Origin: Syntrophomonadaceae bacterium
GTDB taxonomy: Bacteria; Bacillota; Dethiobacteria; DTU022
NCBI GenBank assembly: GCA_007127255.1
Contig: SKZS01000199.1
Coordinates: forward strand, 1 to 6,500
Direction of reading: 5' to 3'
DNA: 6,500 nucleotides
A program made the translations under genes and the position numbers. The notes under the pieces were generated by a model. It made no database searches. It was not told the DNA's origin and worked only from the letters and a program-made list of their open reading frames with translations. Below are positions 1 to 5,609 of this stretch, piece after piece (the first letter of the stretch is position 1; every line of letters starts with the position of its first letter).

Positions 1-879
1 GTTTACTGGGGCTTGCGAATGATTTTGATCCAGGATCCACGTGATATAGACTATATTATGAAAATACTTGTTGAAAATCGTCCCTTTTTAGCCGCCCTTG
101 TACCAACACAATTAATGAAGCTGCGAGATAAAGACCTTCCGCGTATGCCAATCCAAATTTTATCCGGAGCATCGCACTTACCTAAAGAAATCCGGGAAAG
201 TATCTCCGAGAAAATAAAAATGCCCATTTCAGAAGGTTACGGACTAACCGAAAGCGGGCCTATGGCTCACCTTGACCTGACCGGCTTTTCCAAGGTAATG
301 GGCTTTGCGGCCAAGCAAAAATACAGCATCGGACTTCCAATACCGGATACCGACGTTAAGCTGGTTGACGAAGAAAGTGGCAAAGAAAGTCCGCCCGGCG
401 AACCCGGCCACATGTACATAAAAGGACCGCAGGTCATGATAGGCTACTGGCCTAATGAAGGCTCCGGACTGGTTGACGGTTGGCTTCCCACCGGAGATAT
501 AGCCACCATGGATGAAGACGGCTATTTTTATATAGTCGATCGGATCAAAGATATGGCCAACATTTCCGGCTACAAAGTCTATACCAGCACAATTGATGAA
601 ATCCTGCACCAGCATCCTGCTGTGTCGATGGCTGCGGCGATAGGCATTCCTGACCCTGAAAGAGAAGGAAGCGAAAGAATCAAGGCTTTTATCGTCCTAA
701 AGGAAGATTACGCCGACAAAGTTACCGCCGAAGAAATCATCGATTTTTGCCGGGACAAGTGTGCCTCTTATGCCGTGCCTCGCTATGTCGAGTTTCGCGA
801 TCAATTGCCATTGACGGTTACAGAAAAAATATTCAAAAAGCAGCTTCGCGAGGAAGAAGAAAAAACAGCAAAGGGATAG
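1..879 (+). CDS. AMP-forming acyl-CoA synthetase (class I adenylate-forming), C-terminal part, 5'-truncated by window
   Basis: The frame is open from base 1 (reads VYWG-LRMILIQDP), so the start lies outside the window; 292 residues are visible. The TTG at 13 is internal, not a start. ANL-superfamily motifs are in order: GYGLTES (nt 235-255, the adenylate-binding A5 motif), GWLPTGD (481-498, the ATP-ribose-binding Asp), a VDRIKDM-type hinge (535-555) that starts the mobile C-terminal domain, and near the end TEKIFKKQLR, whose first Lys (826-828) aligns with the catalytic A10 lysine. The usual Gly before that Lys is Glu here, which occurs in some family members. Such enzymes make acyl-AMP from a carboxylate and ATP and transfer the acyl group to CoA in the cytoplasm. 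The acid cannot be read from this fragment; a fatty or aromatic/alicyclic acid is possible. The gene is probably co-transcribed with the moaD-like gene 74 nt downstream. Confidence 0.93.
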   Translation, partial: VYWGLRMILIQDPRDIDYIMKILVENRPFLAALVPTQLMKLRDKDLPRMPIQILSGASHLPKEIRESISEKIKMPISEGYGLTESGPMAHLDLTGFSKVMGFAAKQKYSIGLPIPDTDVKLVDEESGKESPPGEPGHMYIKGPQVMIGYWPNEGSGLVDGWLPTGDIATMDEDGYFYIVDRIKDMANISGYKVYTSTIDEILHQHPAVSMAAAIGIPDPEREGSERIKAFIVLKEDYADKVTAEEIIDFCRDKCASYAVPRYVEFRDQLPLTVTEKIFKKQLREEEEKTAKG

Positions 880-947
880 CGCTGTTATCTTTTTAAGCTG
901 CTGAATACAGCGCCTCCCTGTCATCCATTTAAACAATGGGGAGGTGT
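879..947 (+). promoter_or_regulatory. Two mutually exclusive hairpins in the gap; one covers the moaD-like ribosome site
   Basis: Hairpin A pairs GCGCTGT (879-885) with ACAGCGC (907-913), 7 bp around a 21-nt loop. Hairpin B pairs GCGCCTCC (910-917, with two G-U pairs) with GGAGGTGT (940-947). It continues after a 7-nt bulge (918-924) as CCATT (925-929) with AATGG (935-939), loop TAAAC. Hairpin B buries the GGGGAGG ribosome site at 938-944. Both need bases 910-913, so only one can form at a time. There is no T-run, so neither is a terminator. Translational control of the downstream gene is inference; the pairing itself is directly visible. Confidence 0.4.
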
Positions 948-953
948 CTCTCT

Positions 954-1253
954 ATGGAGGTTGTAGTCAAACCATATCTTTTTCTGCGCCAGGCGCTCGG
1001 AGCAAAAGAAATAAACCTGGACCTGCCGAAAGAAACAAATGTCCAGGAGCTTTTAAAAGTATTACGTCTGGATTACGGCCTACCGGAAAATTTTAAAACT
1101 GCAGTCGGCAGTTTAAAGCTCTTGGACGGTGACATACCAGTCGGCTTGCTGGTCCTGGTCAACGGCCACAATATCAAGCAGTTACAGGGATTGGATACGA
1201 TTTTAGCAGACGGAGATATTATAAGCCTCTTCCCCCCTGCAGCCGGGGGCTGA
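954..1253 (+). CDS. MoaD/ThiS-like ubiquitin-fold sulfur-carrier protein
   Basis: This 99-residue protein ends in SLFPPAAGG. The C-terminal Gly-Gly and preceding FPP are typical of MoaD, where the last Gly is adenylated by MoeB and thiocarboxylated so that it donates sulfur to the pterin of the molybdenum/tungsten cofactor. The LVNG segment before LQGLDTILADGDIISLFPP matches the usual VNG...L.dGDei..fPP pattern of the fold. It is somewhat longer than E. coli MoaD (81 residues). I chose ATG 954 because GGGGAGG (938-944) stands 9 nt upstream. An in-frame ATG at 936 overlaps that ribosome site and has none of its own. The gene follows an acyl-CoA synthetase and no other cofactor gene is in view, so its partner enzyme is unknown. 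A tungsten- or molybdenum-enzyme gene further upstream is possible. A ThiS-like role is less likely given FPP-GG. Confidence 0.85.
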   Translation: MEVVVKPYLFLRQALGAKEINLDLPKETNVQELLKVLRLDYGLPENFKTAVGSLKLLDGDIPVGLLVLVNGHNIKQLQGLDTILADGDIISLFPPAAGG

Positions 1254-1267
1254 TAAATATTATAATT

Positions 1268-1432
1268 AAGTTCAACAATTGGGGTCAGGCCTCGATAATT
1301 GAACTTATTCTCAAAACCGGCGAACCCACCATAAAATAATGGTAACGCCGGTTTTTTATGCAATGTTAGAGGTTAAATAGCAATACTAAAAAGAAGTTCA
1401 ATTATCGAGGCCTGACCCCAATTGTTGAACTT
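1268..1432. mobile_element. 165-bp element with perfect 39-bp terminal inverted repeats (MITE/REPIN-like)
   Basis: Bases 1268-1306 and 1394-1432 are exact reverse complements over 39 bp, separated by 87 bp; pairing stops at the next base on both sides. Each arm is also an imperfect palindrome: it begins AAGTTC..AATT and ends AATTGAACTT, with GGGGTCAGGCCTCGAT between. The element is non-coding and begins 14 nt after the moaD-like stop. It ends 6 nt before the thiolase stop, where a T7 run (1434-1440) follows the right arm. Two palindromic units in inverted orientation are the form of REPINs and small non-autonomous elements. The GGGGTCAG-(A/G)-CC core resembles sequences I associate with HUH/Y1 REP-associated transposases; that link is from memory and unverified. 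No target duplication is obvious. The alternative is a very large bidirectional terminator. Confidence 0.6.
1313..1357 (+). terminator. Intrinsic terminator inside the inverted-repeat element, downstream of the moaD-like gene
   Basis: AAAACCGGCG (1313-1322) pairs perfectly with CGCCGGTTTT (1346-1355). An inner ACCAT/ATGGT stem (1328-1332/1339-1343) caps it, and T6 (1352-1357) follows on the + strand. It would end the synthetase/moaD-like transcript. The A4 on the left side gives a T4 run on the minus strand, so it may also act weakly on the convergent thiolase transcript. Confidence 0.75.
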
Positions 1433-1438
1433 GTTTTT

Positions 1439-2656
1439 TTAGGTGTTGAGGGTTTCGAGTATGACTGCATCGGCCTGAGCGAGGCCGCCGCAAATTGATG
1501 CTACTCCGAGGCCTCCGCCTCTGCGCCGCAGTTCATAGATTAAGGTCATGATAATACGGGCGCCGCTGGCTCCAACCGGATGGCCGATAGCGATTGCCCC
1601 GCCGTTTACGTTAATCTTCTCCCGCAGTCGTTCCAATTTTTCAGGATCATCTCCCGCCAAAATTTTGCTGCTGACCAGGGGCATGGCCGCAAAAGCTTCG
1701 TTAATCTCTATTAAGTCTAACTGCTCCACATTAAGCCCGCCTGCGCGTTGAAGTGCTTTTTCGATTGCAGGAGCCGGCGCGGCAGCTATAAGATGAGGTT
1801 CCAAAGCAGCGCTTGCAATACTTCGCACGGTTGCCAGAGGCTCTACTCCCAGTTCTTCTGCTTTTTCACGGGCCATCAGCACCAGGGCTGCCGCTCCAGT
1901 ATTCATTCCCGGGGCATTGCCGGCAGTAATTGTAGGGCTCCCGTAAATAGTTGGCAGTTTTGCAAGCTGCTCTAGAGTAACATCGGGCCGCGGTTGCTCA
2001 TCCTTTTCTACAACTTGAGCACCTTTTTTACCGGGAACGTCAACGGAGAATATCTCCTCCGCAAATTTACCTTCTTCCAGGGCACGGGCATAACGCTGTT
2101 GACTGCGCAGGGCCCAGCGATCCTGCTCTTCACGGCTTACCCCATACTCCAGGGCAACCTCCCCCGCGTCTACAGAAACCGGATTCCAGTCTGCGTAACC
2201 CAGGGCAAACAAAGGATCAGTTAATGGCCCGTTGCCCATCCGCTGCCCCCAGCGTACCTGCGGTGCGAGGTATGGGGTCCGGCTCATGTTCTCAGATCCC
2301 ACCGCCACCACCACATCGGCCTCGCCGCTCATTATTGAACGAAAGCCCAGGTGCAGCGCCGTAACTGAGGAACAGCATGCCCGGTCTATGGTCAGCGATA
2401 TAACCCCGGGAGAAAGTCCCGCCTTTAAAACAGCCTGCCTGCCCAGCACATTTGTTTCCAGGGCATTCTCAGCAAGAACACAGGTGCCGTAATAGAGCTC
2501 TTCAACCAACTCTTTAGGCTGATCCAGGCGATTAAGAACTTCACTAATGGCCTTTACTCCCAGGTCTAAGCTGCTCAGATCTTTCATTGCCCCGCCAAAC
2601 TTCCCGAAAGGTGTGCGGGCCGCAGCTACGACAACCACTTCACGTTGGTTACTCAT
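1439..2656 (-). CDS. Thiolase (acetyl-CoA C-acetyltransferase / 3-ketoacyl-CoA thiolase family)
   Basis: This complete 405-residue protein is close to the family's usual 390-400. The N-terminal half has VVAAARTPFGKFGG (about 10-22) and DRACCSS (91-97), in which Cys94 aligns with the acyl-accepting nucleophile. The C-terminal half has NEAFA (319-323), GGAIAIGHPVGASGAR (352-367) with catalytic His359, and SICGG (387-391) with Cys389 as the likely proton-transfer Cys. ITAGNAPGMNTGAAA (243-257) is the usual CoA-site region. The CCSS and CGGL motifs differ from textbook C-(A/G)-SG and CIGGG, but every catalytic residue is present. It catalyses reversible condensation of two acetyl-CoA or thiolysis of 3-ketoacyl-CoA in the cytoplasm; direction and chain length are not readable. 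ATG 2656 follows GGAGGGG (plus-strand 2665-2671) by 8 nt. It is monocistronic as far as seen, being separated from topA by a terminator. I found no convincing promoter in the 2672-2777 stretch. Confidence 0.93.
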   Translation of the reverse strand: MSNQREVVVVAAARTPFGKFGGAMKDLSSLDLGVKAISEVLNRLDQPKELVEELYYGTCVLAENALETNVLGRQAVLKAGLSPGVISLTIDRACCSSVTALHLGFRSIMSGEADVVVAVGSENMSRTPYLAPQVRWGQRMGNGPLTDPLFALGYADWNPVSVDAGEVALEYGVSREEQDRWALRSQQRYARALEEGKFAEEIFSVDVPGKKGAQVVEKDEQPRPDVTLEQLAKLPTIYGSPTITAGNAPGMNTGAAALVLMAREKAEELGVEPLATVRSIASAALEPHLIAAAPAPAIEKALQRAGGLNVEQLDLIEINEAFAAMPLVSSKILAGDDPEKLERLREKINVNGGAIAIGHPVGASGARIIMTLIYELRRRGGGLGVASICGGLAQADAVILETLNT

Positions 2657-2777
2657 TTATTATACCCCTCCATTTTGATCCGTTATAATCAAGCCGCTTA
2701 TCGATTATTAAATACTGATAAATAATTTCGGCAAATTGTTGCAATAGCCTGCCTGAGTGCTTAAAAAGCCTATAAAT

Positions 2778-2820
2778 AAAAAAGCGCTTTTCCTCACAAA
2801 ATATTGTGACCGAAAAACGC
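2778..2820 (-). terminator. Intrinsic terminator of topA
   Basis: Read on the minus strand, GCGTTTTT pairs with AAAAGCGC (one G-U pair; the final C is unpaired), then a small internal loop, then TCACAA/TTGTGA around a TATT loop, followed by T6 (plus-strand A6 at 2778-2783). It begins 33 nt after the topA stop. It separates topA from the thiolase gene, which lies next on the same strand. Confidence 0.85.
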
Positions 2821-2853
2821 CATTATCCAACTATCAAATAATAATCGAAAGAT

Positions 2854-5400
2854 TTAGCTCTTTTTTTTGTTTCCGCCTTTCGCTGCTGCCTTCGGTGCAG
2901 GCAGCCCCAAAGCCTCCTGCTTGTCAGCGTAGTCAGGAATCTGTTCATTGTATTTGGCCAGTACCTTTTTGAGGGCAGCCCGCTGACGTTGGGTAAGCGA
3001 TTTCTTGGCTGCATACTGCTTGCACAGAGAATCAGCAAACGCAGCGTCATCCCAGATCCTGTTGCCCCGCTTGGTCGGTTCTTTAAAATTTTTCACATGG
3101 TCAAGCAGCTCGATAAGGGGTCCACTTTCGTGATCCTCTTCAACATCGTTAGAAAGACCCGCTTCTTCTGCACGCTTTTCAAAGTCATTGATTTGTGCTG
3201 CATATTTATTTACCAGGAGATCTAAGTATCTAACCTGATTTTCGGTCAGGCGCCTGCCGCTTTCCACCTGCTCACGCAAGCTCTGTGTAAACGCGGCATC
3301 GTCGTAAACCTTTTTTCCAACTTTGCGCGAAGGTTCAAATTCGACTTCTTCAAGCATCCCCAGTTTAAGCCAGGTCGTTTCATCAGGCGGCTTGCTTGCC
3401 TCTTTTTCTTTTTCGATCATATCGGCCAGATCCAATTCTTCTACCTTCTCAGGAGTAAGAGACTCAATTTGTTGATGATATCGGGCAACCAGTCTGCGCA
3501 GATGATTTACCTGGCGCTCGGTTACTTCCTGATTCTGGTCCAAGGCTTCGCGCATTTCCCGCACAAAGTTTTCGTCACTGTATGTTTTCTTCCCGCGTTT
3601 GACCGGCGGATTAAAGCTCTTAATCTCTTCTGTCAGTTTTAAAAGGGTTTCCAGCTCATCGCCGTCTATTTTCATCGCTTTCGCTTCCTCCAACCACTTT
3701 TCCAGCTGGTCGTAAAACTCCCTCATCATCTCTGTCCAGTGTAGCTGCCCTTCTTCAATTTTATCTAAAATTTCCTCCATACGAGCGGTAAAATCAACCT
3801 CAAAGAGAGCAGGCAGGCGCTCGATTAAAAAATCATTTACCTCCATACCAGCTGCAGTAGGTCGCAGGCTGCGGTTTTCACGTTCAATGTATTCGCGACT
3901 GTAGAGAGTGGTAATGATCGTAGCATAAGTGGATGGACGTCCCACACCGTTTTCTTCCAGGGCCTTAATTAGTGAAGCTTCGCTATAGCGCTTCGGGGGC
4001 TGAGTTTGTTTTTCTTCACGCAGCCATTCAAGCACATCGAGAAACTCGCCTTCCGCCAGGGGCGGCAAAAAAGCTTCCTTGTCATTTTCTTCTTCGTCCC
4101 CTTCTCCGCGTCCCCATGCTGCCATGTAGCCGGGAAAAAGAATTTTTGAAGCATTGGCGCGAAAGAGATAATCGTGAGCCGTACTGTCGGTATTTATATC
4201 TACAGTTTTCTGTTCAATGCGGGCCGGGGCCATCTGGCAAGCCATGGTCCGTTTCCAGATCAGGCTGTAGAGTTTCAATTCAGCATCATTTAAAACTCCC
4301 CGCAGGGAATCAGGTGTGCGGTTAATATCAGTGGGGCGAATCGCCTCATGCGCTTCCTGGGCCCCGCCACGGCTGCGATAGTTAATTGGTTTTTGGGGTA
4401 AATATTCTTCACCGTAAGTGCTGCGGATACAGCTGCGTGTTTCATCAATAGCCTCTTTAGCAAGATAAACAGAATCAGTACGCATGTATGTAATCAGACC
4501 GGTGGGGCCTTCACCTCCACCCAGGTCTACCCCTTCGTATAACTTCTGGGCTAAAGACATAGTCCTTTTTGGCTGAAAACCGAAAGCATTAGAAGCTGCC
4601 TGCTGCATGGTAGAAGTTATAAAAGGAGGCTGCGCGTTCCTCTTGACTTCCCTGGTGCTAATTGTTTTTACCTGCAATTTACAGCTATCCAGATCGTTAA
4701 GCAGCTCTTCAGCCAGTTCTTGATCGAATATTTCCCCCTTTTTGCCATCCACTTTATGAAGACGTACTTCAAAGGGGGTTTTCGGCTCAACTTGTTTGGC
4801 CACCTGTGCTCCGAAAATCCAGTATGTTTCAGGAACAAAGGCCTGAATTTTTTTCTCCCGCTCACAAACCAGGCGCAGGGCCACAGTTTGCACCCGTCCC
4901 GCACTTGAACCTCCCCGGATACGCCGCCAGAGTAAAGGGCTGACCTGGTAACCTACCAGCCTGTCCAGCACACGCCGGGCCTGCTGTGCATTTATCTTGT
5001 TCATATCCAGGTCGCCCGGTTCTTTAAATGCTTCATCAATAGCAGGTTTAGTAATCTGATTATAGGTTACCCTGCTAAATCGCTCCTCTTCTTTCATTTC
5101 TTTTTTTAATATTTCACGCAGGTGCCAGGCAATTGCCTCGCCTTCGCGGTCAGGGTCGAGTGCCAGGATCACATCGTCACTCTTCTTCGCTGCTTCCCTT
5201 AGTTCCTTAATTACTTTCGTTTTATCTCGTGAAATAACGTACTGCGGCTCAAAGCTGTTTTCTATATCCACACCCAACTTGCTTTTAACCAGGTCACGAA
5301 CATGGCCCATTGAGGCCTTGACTGTATAATCCTTACCCAGAAATTTATTAATTGTTTTAGCTTTGGCAGGGGACTCAACGATGACTAGGTGTTTGGTCAT
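2854..5400 (-). CDS. topA: DNA topoisomerase I (type IA) with a non-zinc, triple-repeat C-terminus
   Basis: This 848-residue enzyme relaxes negative supercoils by cutting and passing one strand. The core is intact: LVIVESPAKAKTI with Glu9 and DPDREGE (82-88) form the TOPRIM metal site, SAGRVQT is at 166-172, GLITYMRTDS holds the nucleophile Tyr305 and Arg307, EAHEAIRPT is at 349-357 and GRPSTYA at 487-493. From about residue 590 it departs from ordinary Firmicutes TopA. No CxxC zinc ribbons exist (only Cys793 after Cys388). Instead there are three 50-residue modules (596-645, 688-737, 772-821), acidic linkers and a basic tail APKAAAKGGNKKKS-like. I chose ATG 5400 because AGGAGA (plus 5407-5412) stands 6 nt upstream; the in-frame TTG at 5406 directly abuts that site. 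The usual dprA/trmFO/codY-type neighbours are not seen; the flanks are a thiolase and a divergent S41 protease. It could be the main or a second TopA. Confidence 0.96.
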   Translation of the reverse strand: MTKHLVIVESPAKAKTINKFLGKDYTVKASMGHVRDLVKSKLGVDIENSFEPQYVISRDKTKVIKELREAAKKSDDVILALDPDREGEAIAWHLREILKKEMKEEERFSRVTYNQITKPAIDEAFKEPGDLDMNKINAQQARRVLDRLVGYQVSPLLWRRIRGGSSAGRVQTVALRLVCEREKKIQAFVPETYWIFGAQVAKQVEPKTPFEVRLHKVDGKKGEIFDQELAEELLNDLDSCKLQVKTISTREVKRNAQPPFITSTMQQAASNAFGFQPKRTMSLAQKLYEGVDLGGGEGPTGLITYMRTDSVYLAKEAIDETRSCIRSTYGEEYLPQKPINYRSRGGAQEAHEAIRPTDINRTPDSLRGVLNDAELKLYSLIWKRTMACQMAPARIEQKTVDINTDSTAHDYLFRANASKILFPGYMAAWGRGEGDEEENDKEAFLPPLAEGEFLDVLEWLREEKQTQPPKRYSEASLIKALEENGVGRPSTYATIITTLYSREYIERENRSLRPTAAGMEVNDFLIERLPALFEVDFTARMEEILDKIEEGQLHWTEMMREFYDQLEKWLEEAKAMKIDGDELETLLKLTEEIKSFNPPVKRGKKTYSDENFVREMREALDQNQEVTERQVNHLRRLVARYHQQIESLTPEKVEELDLADMIEKEKEASKPPDETTWLKLGMLEEVEFEPSRKVGKKVYDDAAFTQSLREQVESGRRLTENQVRYLDLLVNKYAAQINDFEKRAEEAGLSNDVEEDHESGPLIELLDHVKNFKEPTKRGNRIWDDAAFADSLCKQYAAKKSLTQRQRAALKKVLAKYNEQIPDYADKQEALGLPAPKAAAKGGNKKKS
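2938..3615 (-). repeat. Three 50-residue protein modules at the topA 3' end
   Basis: The modules occupy nt 3466-3615 (first), 3190-3339 (second) and 2938-3087 (third). Each is exactly 50 codons, aligns without gaps, starts with Phe and ends YxxQI. Eleven positions are identical in all three; by hand count, modules 1/2 share 21 of 50, 2/3 share 19 and 1/3 share 15. The pattern is F-x4-K-x-G, then D-x2-F, then T-x2-Q-x3-L, then Y-x2-QI. The first part is basic (KRGKK); the second looks like two amphipathic helices (LTxxQVxxLxxLVxKY). The linkers are 42 and 34 residues and Glu-rich. DNA or protein binding in place of zinc ribbons is inferred from position and basic patches. Confidence 0.85.
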
Positions 5401-5406
5401 ATACAA

Positions 5407-5412
5407 TCTCCT
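5407..5412 (-). promoter_or_regulatory. topA ribosome binding site (decides the start codon)
   Basis: The minus strand reads AGGAGA, then TTGTAT, then ATG at 5400. The 6-7 nt spacing supports ATG 5400 over the upstream TTG at 5406, which touches the site. Confidence 0.8.
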
Positions 5413-5455
5413 TTATTTGCGCCAGAGGATCCAGCGTGATAGCAATCTCCCACTT

Positions 5456-5483
5456 ATTATATTCATAAAAAGAAAAAAAGCAA
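5456..5483 (-). promoter_or_regulatory. Candidate sigma-A promoter of topA
   Basis: On the minus strand, a perfect TATAAT (plus 5456-5461) lies 16 nt after TTGCTT (plus 5478-5483). Initiation near 5449 would give a leader of roughly 50 nt. The -35 match is only moderate. A GCAAC/GTTGC hairpin (5480-5492) overlaps the -35 hexamer. Confidence 0.5.
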
Positions 5484-5488
5484 CAGGG

Positions 5489-5517
5489 TTGCCTGCTTAA
5501 ATATTCATTGATAGAAT
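5489..5517 (+). promoter_or_regulatory. Candidate sigma-A promoter of the S41 protease gene
   Basis: TTGCCT (5489-5494), a 17-nt spacer, and TAGAAT (5512-5517). Initiation near 5524 would give a leader of about 86 nt containing the 5543-5568 hairpin. A second, poorer candidate is TTGCCG (5559-5564), N18, TGTAAT (5583-5588), which would start downstream of the hairpin. The hexamers of this promoter and of the topA promoter nearly abut, so the two promoters would be back to back. Confidence 0.45.
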
Positions 5518-5542
5518 AAAAGAACAACATTCATCAACATCA

Positions 5543-5570
5543 GGCAAGCTTTATAAGCTTGCCGTTTTGT
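5543..5570 (+). terminator. Terminator-like hairpin in the S41 protease leader (possible attenuator)
   Basis: GGCAAGCTT (5543-5551) pairs perfectly with AAGCTTGCC (5555-5563) around a TAT loop and is followed by GTTTTGTT. An outer pair ACATTCAT (5527-5534) / ATGAATGT (5578-5585) encloses it. It lies about 40 nt before the ATG with no + strand gene between it and topA. It is therefore not an ordinary end-of-gene terminator. It may be an attenuator, an mRNA-stabilising stem or a protein-binding palindrome. Confidence 0.5.
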
Positions 5571-5609
5571 TAAATTTATGAATGTAATCAGAAAAGCGAG
5601 GGATACACA

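Noticed and set aside
244..936. Two minus-strand open frames (244-615 and 697-936) opposite the acyl-CoA synthetase
   Set aside because: They are shadows of the synthetase frame, which carries clear family motifs.
936..938. ATG giving the MoaD-like protein six extra residues
   Set aside because: This ATG overlaps the ribosome site for ATG 954 and has no site of its own.
1268..1432. Inverted repeat as part of a CRISPR array
   Set aside because: There are only two copies, in inverted rather than direct orientation, and no regular spacers.
2698..2721. TTATC/GATAA inverted repeat upstream of the thiolase as an operator
   Set aside because: Only 5-bp half-sites 14 nt apart in AT-rich DNA; this is expected by chance.
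3972..4325. Open frame of 117 codons on the + strand inside topA
   Set aside because: It is antisense to conserved topoisomerase sequence, has no ribosome site and shows no recognisable protein pattern.
5404..5406. TTG start giving topA two extra residues
   Set aside because: It directly abuts the AGGAGA ribosome site. ATG 5400 has proper spacing and places the TOPRIM Glu at residue 9, as in E. coli TopA.
5473..5492. Minus-strand GCAAC-CCT-GTTGC hairpin followed by T7, terminator-like, upstream of topA
   Set aside because: There is no minus-strand gene in the window for it to end. It is better explained as overlapping the -35 and spacer of the topA promoter. An attenuator would require a promoter further upstream.
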